Below are positions 1 through 5,790 of a stretch of 6,586 bases of DNA, one piece after another. The position numbers and the translations under genes were made by a program. The stretch is from Alphaproteobacteria bacterium (GTDB lineage Bacteria; Pseudomonadota; Alphaproteobacteria; Sneathiellales; Sneathiellaceae), in NCBI GenBank assembly GCA_006226265.1, contig SBHH01000031.1:1-6586 (forward strand), read 5' to 3'. A model generated the notes under the pieces. That model did not search any database, was not told where the DNA came from, and saw nothing but the letters and a program-made list of their open reading frames with translations. The stretch's first letter is position 1. Each line of letters opens with the position of its first letter.

Positions 1-67
1 ACCTATAAGTGTGTAGTAGAGGTTTTATATTCGTATAAAGTTTAAATAAAATTTTAGGAACTATCCG
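1..67 (+). promoter_or_regulatory. AT-rich leader with ribosome binding site for the FlgC-like gene
   Basis: Only about 27% of these bases are G or C, much lower than in the adjoining genes, as expected for a promoter and leader region. A Shine-Dalgarno sequence AGGA lies at 56-59, eight bases before the ATG at 68, and supports that start. A TATAAA at 34-39 could be a -10 element, but the hexamer 17 bases upstream (GTGTAG at 11-16) is a poor -35 match. The promoter is therefore a guess, while the ribosome binding site is well supported. The region is cut by the window edge, so an upstream gene cannot be excluded. Confidence 0.4.
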
Positions 68-451
68 ATGAGCTCTATTCTGGGATCCGCTTGTGCCGGA
101 ATGACTGCCGCCTCGAAGCAGGCCGAAGTCGCCGCCCAAAACATCGTCAATATCGGCAATACCGGCGAGGCCGGAAAAAACGAAGCCTACAAGGCGCTTG
201 AGGCCGTGCAAACAACCAATTCTGACGGCACGCCCGATGTCAGCGTTCAGGAACGCAATCCTTCGACCGTTGTTATTGCCGCGCCCGGAAGCCCGCTTGC
301 CGGTATTGGCGGCCTTGTCGAAAGCCCGAATGTTGAACTTGCGACCGAAATGGTCAATCAACACATCGCCGTCAATAACTACAAGGCGAGTGTAAAGATG
401 TTCGAGATCTGGGACGAAATGCAGAAGACCACACTGGATATCGCTTCCTGA
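68..451 (+). CDS. FlgC-like flagellar basal-body rod protein (stand-alone paralogue)
   Basis: This 127-residue protein resembles FlgC, a proximal rod subunit of the flagellar basal body that is exported by the flagellar type III apparatus without a cleaved signal. The N-terminal helix (about residues 2-32) carries the rod-family pattern, with AQNIVNIGNTG standing where rod proteins usually have a SNIANANT-like motif. The C-terminal part is clearest: PGSPLAGIGGLVESPNVELATEMVN (in two pieces, about 73-85 and 86-97) matches the FlgC pattern of a PGNPLA-like turn, a PNVD/E motif and EMVN, followed by a long helix ending in TLDI. Known FlgC proteins are about 134-140 residues, so this one is slightly short but appears complete. 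The start has AGGA eight bases upstream. No flgB or fliE follows; the next gene is convergent and unrelated. It may be the main FlgC displaced from its operon or an extra paralogue. Family membership is fairly sure, the exact role is not. Confidence 0.75.
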   Translation: MSSILGSACAGMTAASKQAEVAAQNIVNIGNTGEAGKNEAYKALEAVQTTNSDGTPDVSVQERNPSTVVIAAPGSPLAGIGGLVESPNVELATEMVNQHIAVNNYKASVKMFEIWDEMQKTTLDIAS

Positions 452-471
452 TTTTCCCGGTTCTGAAAATC
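450..471. terminator. Short inverted repeat between convergent genes, possible bidirectional terminator
   Basis: A perfect 7-base inverted repeat (GATTTTC at 450-456, GAAAATC at 465-471) with an 8-base loop lies between the convergent flgC-like and phosphopantetheinyl transferase genes and overlaps the stop codons of both. Short A/T runs occur in the arms, but there is no separate U-tract, and the stem has only two G-C pairs, so it would be weak. The position between convergent genes is what supports the call. Confidence 0.35.
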
Positions 472-1172
472 TAGCGCATCATCAGATCGCCAAGCGCCCT
501 TATCTCCAATACGGGGGGCACTGATAATCCGGCAACGCAACAGGCTCCCCCAAGACCGTTGATTTCCACCGGCAGCAGGCTGGTTGCCGGGGTTTCAGGT
601 TTATGATAGGCATGCGGCCGCCCCGCCACGATCCGGACATCGATACGCCGCGGATCAAGGGCGAGCCCCTCCCCCGTCACCTTCATCCGCGCCTCCTTCG
701 CCGTCCAGAGCCAGAAAAAGAGCTCCTGCTTTTCCCTCTCGTCGGCGAGGTTGAGCAGCACCTCCTGCTCGGCTTCCGTGTAATAATGACGGGCCAGATC
801 CTCTATCTCGACATCGCGATCGAACAGTTCGACATCCACGCCAACCTCCTCCATTGAAACGGCATAAACCGCGATATCCGACGAATGGGACATGTTGAAG
901 CGAATCCCCGCCCCTTCAATAAAAGGTTTGCCGCGGGCCGCCGCGGAAAGTTCGATTTCTCCAGCCGGAATGCCGAGATAGCCCGACAGGATTGCCCGAA
1001 GCTGACCATTCGCACGAACAAAGCGGTTACGGTGAATATCAAAATGAAACCGTTCTGCCCGCGCTTTTTCCGAAGGGCTCAGCACCTGCCAGCAGCGTTC
1101 ATAAGCGAGGCCGCCCTCGTCGCCAATATCGGTCCAGTAAAGATGCAGGCTGTTCCGTTCGAACCCGATCAT
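471..1172 (-). CDS. Sfp-type 4'-phosphopantetheinyl transferase
   Basis: The enzyme transfers the phosphopantetheine arm of coenzyme A to a serine of an acyl or peptidyl carrier protein, in the cytoplasm. From the ATG at 1172 the protein has 233 residues, the usual size of the Sfp/EntD/HetI subfamily. Diagnostic motifs appear in order: ARGKPFI (79-85), FNMSHSSDIAVYAVS (92-106) with the CoA-contacting SHS, GVDVE (111-115) giving metal-binding Asp113 and Glu115, and FWLWTAKEARMKVTGEGL (153-170) with the WTAKEA core, Glu160 and Lys164. An in-frame TTG at 1196 would add eight residues. I prefer the ATG because an AGGAG lies 11 bases upstream, although an AGGA also lies about 10 bases before the TTG. 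The gene is 70-94 bases downstream of the permease on the same strand, with no clear terminator between, so read-through is possible. No polyketide, peptide synthetase or carrier-protein gene is present to reveal its partner. Confidence 0.93.
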   Translation of the reverse strand: MIGFERNSLHLYWTDIGDEGGLAYERCWQVLSPSEKARAERFHFDIHRNRFVRANGQLRAILSGYLGIPAGEIELSAAARGKPFIEGAGIRFNMSHSSDIAVYAVSMEEVGVDVELFDRDVEIEDLARHYYTEAEQEVLLNLADEREKQELFFWLWTAKEARMKVTGEGLALDPRRIDVRIVAGRPHAYHKPETPATSLLPVEINGLGGACCVAGLSVPPVLEIRALGDLMMR

Positions 1173-1266
1173 GTCGGATAATACTCCTGAGGACAAAAAT
1201 GCGCATTCCTCATCATTTCCGGCGATAGTAGCGATTGCCCCCGCACAATTGAAGTAAAATGCACGC

Positions 1267-3282
1267 CTACCGGCTGCGCCAGGCTTGGGTCTTTTTCAGG
1301 ATGCCTTTCGAGATGATCAGGTGAATGATACGCGCGAGCGCGTTGGTATAGAAGATCATCATTCCCATGGCAGCCGCGGGCGCAATATCGCCCGCATCAT
1401 CCATATTAAGGACCGCGACCGAGGCGAGCGTCGTATCCGTCGAATAAAGAAAAACCACGGCCGAGACGGTCGTCATCGCATTCACGAAGAGATAAATCCC
1501 GATATCAAGGATCGCGGGCATGCAGACCGGCACGGTCACGCGCGCAAACAGCTTGTAGAAGGGCTGCTTTAACGAGGCGGCGACGGATTCAAATTCGTTA
1601 TCCATCTGCTTCAGGGCCGTCATCGCCGTCAGGTGCGACACCGTATAGAAATGGGTGACGGTCACGATCACCAGAATGGCCATGGTGCCATAGAGGAAAT
1701 TGAGCGGATTGGCCGGATTGTTGAAGAAGAAGATATAGGCAAGGCCGAGCACCATGCCCGGAATGGCCATCGGCAACATGGCAAGAAGCTGAAAAAAGGT
1801 CCGCCCCACCCTGAAGCCTCGCGTCTTATCCACCATATAGGCGCCGATGAAAATCACCAGCGTGCCGAAAATTGCCGTAAGCGCCGCAAGTTCGATCGAG
1901 TTGTGATAGGCGCCCCAGCCGCCGCCATCCATCCTGTCGAAATTATAGTTCTTGAGACTGAGCGTGAGATCATAGGGCCAGAATTTTATGAGCGCCGCGA
2001 ACTGGCAGACGCCGAGAATTCCAACGATAAAAATGCCGATCAGGCTGCAGTAGAGAAAACAGAGCCGGTCGAACTTCCGGTTTGGCTTGGGGTCGAACAC
2101 TACTGAACGGGCGGAGAGAAGCGCGACCTGCTTCTTCTGTACCTGCCGGTCGACGAAAAAGGCAATGAAGGCCGGCATCAGAAGGACGACGGAAACCACC
2201 GCCCCCATCTCGAAATTCTGCTGGCCGATCACCTGCTTGTAGATATCGACGGCGAGCATGTTGAACTGACCGCCGATCACTTTCGGCAACCCGAAATCAG
2301 TGATGACCAGATTGAAGACGACGAAAGCCGCCGAGATAAGGCCGTAGCGCGCGCCCGGGATCGTCACCGTCCAGAAGGTTTTCCAAGCACTCGCGCGAAG
2401 GGAGACCGCCGCCTCATAGAGGCGCGCGTCAGAAATGGCGAGGGCCGTCGTGATGATGATCATGGCATGGGGAAAGGTGAAGAAGACCGATCCGATCACG
2501 ATGCCATAAGGCCCGTAAATGGATTCCCCCATCATCACCTCTTTCAGCATGCCCTGATTGCCGAAAAGATAGACGAGCGCGATCCCCGGCAACAGCGAGG
2601 GCACCAGAATGGGCGCCATGGCAATCAGGCGGAATACCCCCTTGAAGCGCATGCAGCTCCGGTTGAGCGCATAGGCAAAGGCGAACGCCAGGCTGACCGT
2701 AATCACGGTGCTGATCAGGGAGATCAGGATGGAATTTTCAATCGATTCAAATAGCGACGGGGTCGAAAAATATTCCGTGAAGTTGCTGAAGCCGATGGAC
2801 TGCACCGGTCGGAGCACGACACGGCGGAAGGTATTGCTATCGACCTCCAGCCAGTCCGTGCCGACATGGCGTTCCGATCCGACGAGATAGACCGTCTCCG
2901 CCGTCGTACCCCGGATCTTGTAATGCACCGGGCTTCGGAAACTGAAGTCCGGAAAGAGCGGGACAAGGCTCAACCGTCCGTCGGAACTGGTCGCAAGATC
3001 ATCGCCCGAAATGCTCTTCAGCTTGTCATTTAGCGTCTTTGCGGTAACCGTATCGCCGCTGAAAGCGCCCGCCTGATCGCTTACCTGAAATTCGATTTGC
3101 GATAGGTCGAAACGGTAAGTCGAGAAGGCCTTGGAAAGCATCGCATAAAGCGGAAAAGCGAGGCTCAAGAGAAGATAAAGCGAGATCGCGAGCACGAAGG
3201 CGCGCATCAAAAAATCATCCCGCCCCATGCGGAGCGAGAGGGGCTTGCCCTTCGGCATGCCGCTGTTCATCGTCACCGACAT
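1267..3282 (-). CDS. phnU2: Fused double-domain ABC permease, putative 2-aminoethylphosphonate importer
   Basis: This 671-residue inner-membrane protein forms the channel of the importer, with two permease domains in one chain, as in FbpB or ThiP. I count about twelve membrane segments: near residues 27-50, 183-206, 218-240, 258-282, 313-330 and 360-378, then 406-430, 462-484, 496-520, 533-557, 588-611 and 634-657. Each half has a cytoplasmic EAA-type loop that docks on the ATPase: EAAVSLRASAWKTF (290-303) and FESVAASLKQPFYKLF (564-579). In both, the usual glycine is replaced by Arg or Lys. Residues about 57-165, between the first two helices, form an extra hydrophilic segment predicted to be periplasmic; the related TIGR03262 (PhnU2) family is nearer 550 residues. 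The start ATG overlaps the ATPase stop by one base (TGATG), implying translational coupling, with AAGGG nine bases upstream. The AEP substrate is inferred from the adjacent phnY and the family resemblance of the transporter. It would correspond to the permease of AepXVW-type systems. Confidence 0.88.
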   Translation of the reverse strand: MSVTMNSGMPKGKPLSLRMGRDDFLMRAFVLAISLYLLLSLAFPLYAMLSKAFSTYRFDLSQIEFQVSDQAGAFSGDTVTAKTLNDKLKSISGDDLATSSDGRLSLVPLFPDFSFRSPVHYKIRGTTAETVYLVGSERHVGTDWLEVDSNTFRRVVLRPVQSIGFSNFTEYFSTPSLFESIENSILISLISTVITVSLAFAFAYALNRSCMRFKGVFRLIAMAPILVPSLLPGIALVYLFGNQGMLKEVMMGESIYGPYGIVIGSVFFTFPHAMIIITTALAISDARLYEAAVSLRASAWKTFWTVTIPGARYGLISAAFVVFNLVITDFGLPKVIGGQFNMLAVDIYKQVIGQQNFEMGAVVSVVLLMPAFIAFFVDRQVQKKQVALLSARSVVFDPKPNRKFDRLCFLYCSLIGIFIVGILGVCQFAALIKFWPYDLTLSLKNYNFDRMDGGGWGAYHNSIELAALTAIFGTLVIFIGAYMVDKTRGFRVGRTFFQLLAMLPMAIPGMVLGLAYIFFFNNPANPLNFLYGTMAILVIVTVTHFYTVSHLTAMTALKQMDNEFESVAASLKQPFYKLFARVTVPVCMPAILDIGIYLFVNAMTTVSAVVFLYSTDTTLASVAVLNMDDAGDIAPAAAMGMMIFYTNALARIIHLIISKGILKKTQAWRSR

Positions 3283-4439
3283 CAGGCTGCGCCCTTTTTG
3301 GCGGCAAAAACCTTGAGCCGGTTACTCGGAATTTCGATCACCTGCTGCTTGCCGGTTTCCATGGAAAGGCGGCGGACCGCATTGATGGAAAAATCAGCAA
3401 TTAGCTCGACCTCGCCGAGTTCAGCGCCCGACAATCGCGTCCGCCAGAAAGAGCCCAGAAACTCCATCTCGTCAATCCGGAGGGTCAGACAGTTTTCAGG
3501 TTCGGTGATAAGTGGGCCCACATCCTCACGATGCGGAATGATGTCTTCTGGCCGGATCGCGGCGATCACCGGCCCGGCGCGAAGTCCAGCCGCCCCTGCA
3601 CAGACGAAGGACTTGTTGCCAATGGTGACGATGGGCTTTTCCTCCCCGTCGGCGGGCGTATAATTCGCGGCAATCTGGTTCATTTCGCCGATGAAGTCGG
3701 CAACGAACAGAGTTTCCGGCTCCCGGTAGATATCGGTGGGCGTACCGATCTGCTCGATCACGCCATGGTTCATGACAACGATCCGGTCGGCCATGGAGAG
3801 CGCCTCCTCCTGATCGTGGGTGACCATGACCGTGGTAATGCCGAGCTTACGCTGCAACTCCTTTACCTCATGGCGAAGATGCACGCGGACCTTGGCATCC
3901 AGCGCCGAGAGCGGCTCATCAAGCAGAAGAAGCCCCGGAGAGGTTGCAATGGCGCGCGCGAGCGCGATGCGCTGCTGCTGACCGCCGGAAAGCTGGGCCG
4001 GATATTTCTTGCCCTGATCAGGCAGGCCGACAAGCTCCAGCAACTCCTTCACCCGGGCCGTGATGGCCGGTTTGGCAAGGCCGGTGTTCTCAAGCCCGAA
4101 AGCCACATTCTTTTCAATCGTCAGATTAGGAAAGAGTGCGTAGGACTGAAAAACAATACCAAAATCACGCTCGGCCGGTGGAAGGTTCGAGATATCCTTT
4201 CCCGCCTGCTCGATAGTACCGGTGGCCTGCAGGTCGAGCCCGGCAATCGCCCGGAGCAGGGTCGTCTTGCCACAGCCGGACGGGCCCAGAAAGCAGATAA
4301 ACTCCCCTTCCATCACACTCATGGTGATGTCTTTCAGGGCAATGAACTCTCCGAAATTCTTCCACAGATTGTCGATCCGGAGATAGGCTTTCTCGTGACC
4401 GTCTTCGGCGCTTTTTTCAAACGCGGCCTCCGTACGCAT
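3282..4439 (-). CDS. phnT2: ABC transporter ATPase, putative 2-aminoethylphosphonate importer
   Basis: This cytoplasmic ATPase powers the importer. From the ATG at 4439 it has 385 residues: a nucleotide-binding domain at about 18-250 and a C-terminal TOBE-like region at about 255-380. Walker A is GPSGCGKT (52-59), the Q-loop lies in VFQSYALFP (96-104), the ABC signature is LSGGQQQ (150-156), Walker B is LLLDEP (171-176), the D-loop is SALD (178-181) and the switch histidine is His208 in VTHDQEEA. All catalytic residues are present. An in-frame ATG at 4496 would add 19 residues, but it falls inside a terminator-like hairpin and has no good ribosome binding site, whereas 4439 has GGGGAG five bases upstream. 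The domain plan is shared with Fe(III), putrescine and phosphonate importers (TIGR03265, PhnT2), so AEP specificity comes from the neighbouring binding protein and phnY rather than from this sequence alone. Confidence 0.92.
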   Translation of the reverse strand: MRTEAAFEKSAEDGHEKAYLRIDNLWKNFGEFIALKDITMSVMEGEFICFLGPSGCGKTTLLRAIAGLDLQATGTIEQAGKDISNLPPAERDFGIVFQSYALFPNLTIEKNVAFGLENTGLAKPAITARVKELLELVGLPDQGKKYPAQLSGGQQQRIALARAIATSPGLLLLDEPLSALDAKVRVHLRHEVKELQRKLGITTVMVTHDQEEALSMADRIVVMNHGVIEQIGTPTDIYREPETLFVADFIGEMNQIAANYTPADGEEKPIVTIGNKSFVCAGAAGLRAGPVIAAIRPEDIIPHREDVGPLITEPENCLTLRIDEMEFLGSFWRTRLSGAELGEVELIADFSINAVRRLSMETGKQQVIEIPSNRLKVFAAKKGAA

Positions 4440-4455
4440 CTCAACTCCCCTTGAT
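4440..4455 (-). promoter_or_regulatory. Strong ribosome binding site that decides the ATPase start
   Basis: Read on the minus strand, AAGGGGAG followed by TTGAG precedes the ATG at 4439. This is a near-ideal Shine-Dalgarno match and spacing. It is the main reason for rejecting the longer reading from 4496. Confidence 0.75.
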
Positions 4456-4476
4456 GGCGGTACCGGTATACGCATT

Positions 4477-4511
4477 ATAAAAAGAAGGCACCGCAATTGC
4501 GATGCCTTCTT
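4477..4511 (-). terminator. Intercistronic terminator or attenuator between binding-protein and ATPase genes
   Basis: Thirteen bases after the binding-protein stop codon, the minus-strand transcript can form a hairpin with a perfect 9-base stem (AAGAAGGCA at 4482-4490 pairing with TGCCTTCTT at 4503-4511). The stem is extended past one C/A mismatch by CGC-AATT-GCG at 4492-4501. On the minus strand the 3' arm runs directly into TTTTTATAA, giving the U-tract expected of an intrinsic terminator. Its place between the first and second genes of an importer operon suggests partial termination, so that the binding protein is made in excess. A role in protecting the upstream mRNA from 3' decay is also possible. 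Confidence 0.75.
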
Positions 4512-4523
4512 GATATTTGCTGA

Positions 4524-5543
4524 TCAGCTTTTCGGTTCGGACTTCGAATCGTAGCGTTTCTGCCATTCCTCAAGGATCGCCTTGCGGTTATTGGCGGCAA
4601 ATTCGAAATCGTTGTCGATCATCTTGTCCGTCAGGTTGTCGGGGAAGAATTTGACCGGCTTGGCAACGCCCGGATAGGCGACAACCGCATAACCGGTGTT
4701 ATACATCACGTTGGCATCCTTGCTGATGGTCCAGTCAACGAGGGTCTTGGCCGCATCCAGCTTGGAGGTGCCGGCAACGATGGCCGTCGCTTCCATGTCC
4801 CAGCCAACCCCTTCGGGCGGCACGATGATATCGATCGGGGCGCCATCGGCCTTGGATTTTGCACCACGGAACGCGAAGGAAATACCGATCGGGATTTCAC
4901 CGGCGGCGGCGAGCTTGCAGGGCTTGGAGCCGGAATGGGTGTAGCGGGCGATATTTTCATGCAGGGCATCCATATATTCCCAGCCGCCCTTTTCACCGAA
5001 CATCTGCAGCCAGCTGGAGACGTCGAGGAAGCCGGTGCCCGAGGAATTCGGGTTCGGCATGATGACATGGCCCTTATATTCAGGCTTCGTCAGATCTTTC
5101 CAGCTGGTCGGAGCTGTGAGGCCGAGCTTCTTGCCTTCGATCGTGTTGAAGCAGACGGAGGCAACCCAGGCATCCATGCCGGTCCAGGTCGGCGGGGTGC
5201 TGCTGTCCACAAATTTCTTGTCGAGCTTTTCAACGCCCTTCGGCGCATAGGGCTCCAGCATGCCTTCGGACTTCATCAGGAGAAGCGAGGTCGCGGCCAG
5301 GCCCCAGATGACGTCGGCCTGCGGATTGTTCTTTTCTGCCAGCAGCTTGGCGGTGATAACGCCGGTGGAATCGCGAACCCAGTTGATATGGATATCCGGA
5401 TGGGCCTTGTTAAACTCTTCCGCATATCGCTTGAGGTCTTCCGCCTCGACCGCCGTATAGACGGTCAAATCTGTGGCGAGCGCATTGCCCGCCATACAGA
5501 GGCTGGCCACGGCCGCCAGCGCCAATTTCTTTGAAAGTGCCAT
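4524..5543 (-). CDS. phnS2: Periplasmic substrate-binding protein, putative 2-aminoethylphosphonate importer
   Basis: This 339-residue periplasmic protein captures the substrate and delivers it to the permease. Residues 1-23 form a Sec signal peptide: Lys5-Lys6, a hydrophobic core, and an ALA cleavage site before Thr24. The mature part is a type II two-lobed binding protein of the iron/AEP/spermidine group. DLTVYTAVEAEDLKRYAEEF (25-44) begins lobe 1, WVRDSTGVITAKLLAEK (55-71) and ADVIWG (76-81) follow, and NSSGTGF (166-172) and GEIPIGISFAFRGAKS (215-230) resemble ligand-binding loops. This pattern recalls the TIGR03261 (PhnS2) family and the AepX-type AEP-binding proteins. The mature protein has two cysteines, Cys131 and Cys209, which could form a disulfide. 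The ATG at 5543 has AAGGGAG seven bases upstream. It is the first gene of the transport operon and is followed by a terminator-like hairpin. Binding of AEP is inferred, with the adjacent phnY as the strongest support. Confidence 0.9.
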   Translation of the reverse strand: MALSKKLALAAVASLCMAGNALATDLTVYTAVEAEDLKRYAEEFNKAHPDIHINWVRDSTGVITAKLLAEKNNPQADVIWGLAATSLLLMKSEGMLEPYAPKGVEKLDKKFVDSSTPPTWTGMDAWVASVCFNTIEGKKLGLTAPTSWKDLTKPEYKGHVIMPNPNSSGTGFLDVSSWLQMFGEKGGWEYMDALHENIARYTHSGSKPCKLAAAGEIPIGISFAFRGAKSKADGAPIDIIVPPEGVGWDMEATAIVAGTSKLDAAKTLVDWTISKDANVMYNTGYAVVAYPGVAKPVKFFPDNLTDKMIDNDFEFAANNRKAILEEWQKRYDSKSEPKS

Positions 5544-5713
5544 TTTCTCTCTCCCTTGGTTTCGGTTTCATTTCGGGCGCGAAATAAACATCCCCGCGGG
5601 GCAGAGCAGTCTTTATTTCACAGCCAAACAGTCCTTACCCACCCTAATACTGACGAAATGTTACAAATAGAAGAAATCTATTATTCTTATGAAAGCATAA
5701 TAAATATCTATTC
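5544..5713 (-). promoter_or_regulatory. Promoter-operator region of the importer operon with several inverted and direct repeats
   Basis: This gap between the phnY terminator and the binding-protein gene must hold any promoter private to the importer. The distal half (about 5640-5713) is strongly AT-rich. Repeats seen are TTATG-AAAG-CATAA (5687-5700), the perfect palindrome CCCCGCGGGG (5592-5601), ATTTCG-GGCG-CGAAAT (5570-5585), and TTTCGG repeated with an 11-base period (5560-5565 and 5571-5576). The ribosome binding site AAGGGAG is at 5551-5557. No good sigma-70 hexamer pair, Pho box or -24/-12 promoter could be found by eye, so the exact promoter position is unassigned. Confidence 0.5.
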
Positions 5714-5739
5714 AAAAAGAGCCGGTATATTTGGCTCCC
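5714..5739 (-). terminator. Intrinsic terminator downstream of phnY
   Basis: About 50 bases after the phnY stop codon, the minus-strand transcript reads GAGCC-AAATATACC-GGCTC followed by TTTTT: a 5-base G-C-rich stem, extendable by two G-U pairs, then a U-tract. The 3' arm can instead pair over 8 bases (one G-U) with GGGCCGGT read from 5751-5758, giving a longer alternative hairpin that ends at the same U-tract. Either form would end phnY transcription and partly isolate the importer operon. Confidence 0.7.
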
Positions 5740-5790
5740 GAATACACCCAACCGGCCCATTATAGCTTAAAAAAGCCCGGAGAACCGCTG

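Noticed and set aside
1197..1266. A terminator between the permease and phosphopantetheinyl transferase genes
   Set aside because: The only inverted repeats are a loop-less 10-base palindrome and a mismatched GGC/GCC stem without a U-tract, so neither is a credible terminator.
1633..2106. A 157-codon plus-strand open frame inside the permease gene
   Set aside because: The translation is dominated by His, Arg, Glu and Ile, the mirror of membrane-helix codons, so it is a shadow of the permease.
3531..4454. A 307-codon open frame on the plus strand opposite the ATPase gene
   Set aside because: It is antisense to a gene with every ABC ATPase motif. Its translation is rich in Arg, Gly, His and Asp without any recognisable domain, as expected for a shadow frame in G+C-rich DNA.
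4440..4496. A 19-residue N-terminal extension of the ATPase from the ATG at 4496
   Set aside because: The upstream ATG is inside a terminator-like hairpin and lacks a ribosome binding site, while the ATG at 4439 has a near-perfect one.
4935..5534. A 199-codon open frame on the plus strand opposite the binding-protein gene
   Set aside because: It lies wholly within a convincing secreted binding-protein gene on the other strand and has low-complexity Arg/Gly composition and no ribosome binding site of note.
5600..5630. A sigma-54 promoter suggested by TGGC and TGC on the minus strand
   Set aside because: The GG and GC elements are 16 bases apart instead of the required 10.
5600..5700. A Pho box upstream of the importer, as expected for phosphate control
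   Set aside because: Segments such as TTGTAAC and TCGTCAG on the minus strand match only about four of seven consensus positions each, and their spacing is not 11 bases. A matrix scan with an alphaproteobacterial PhoB model would settle it.
5767..5785. A first terminator just after phnY, suggested by CCGGGCTTTTTT on the minus strand
   Set aside because: The T-run is present but no stable stem of more than three or four pairs precedes it. The better hairpin is at 5714-5739.
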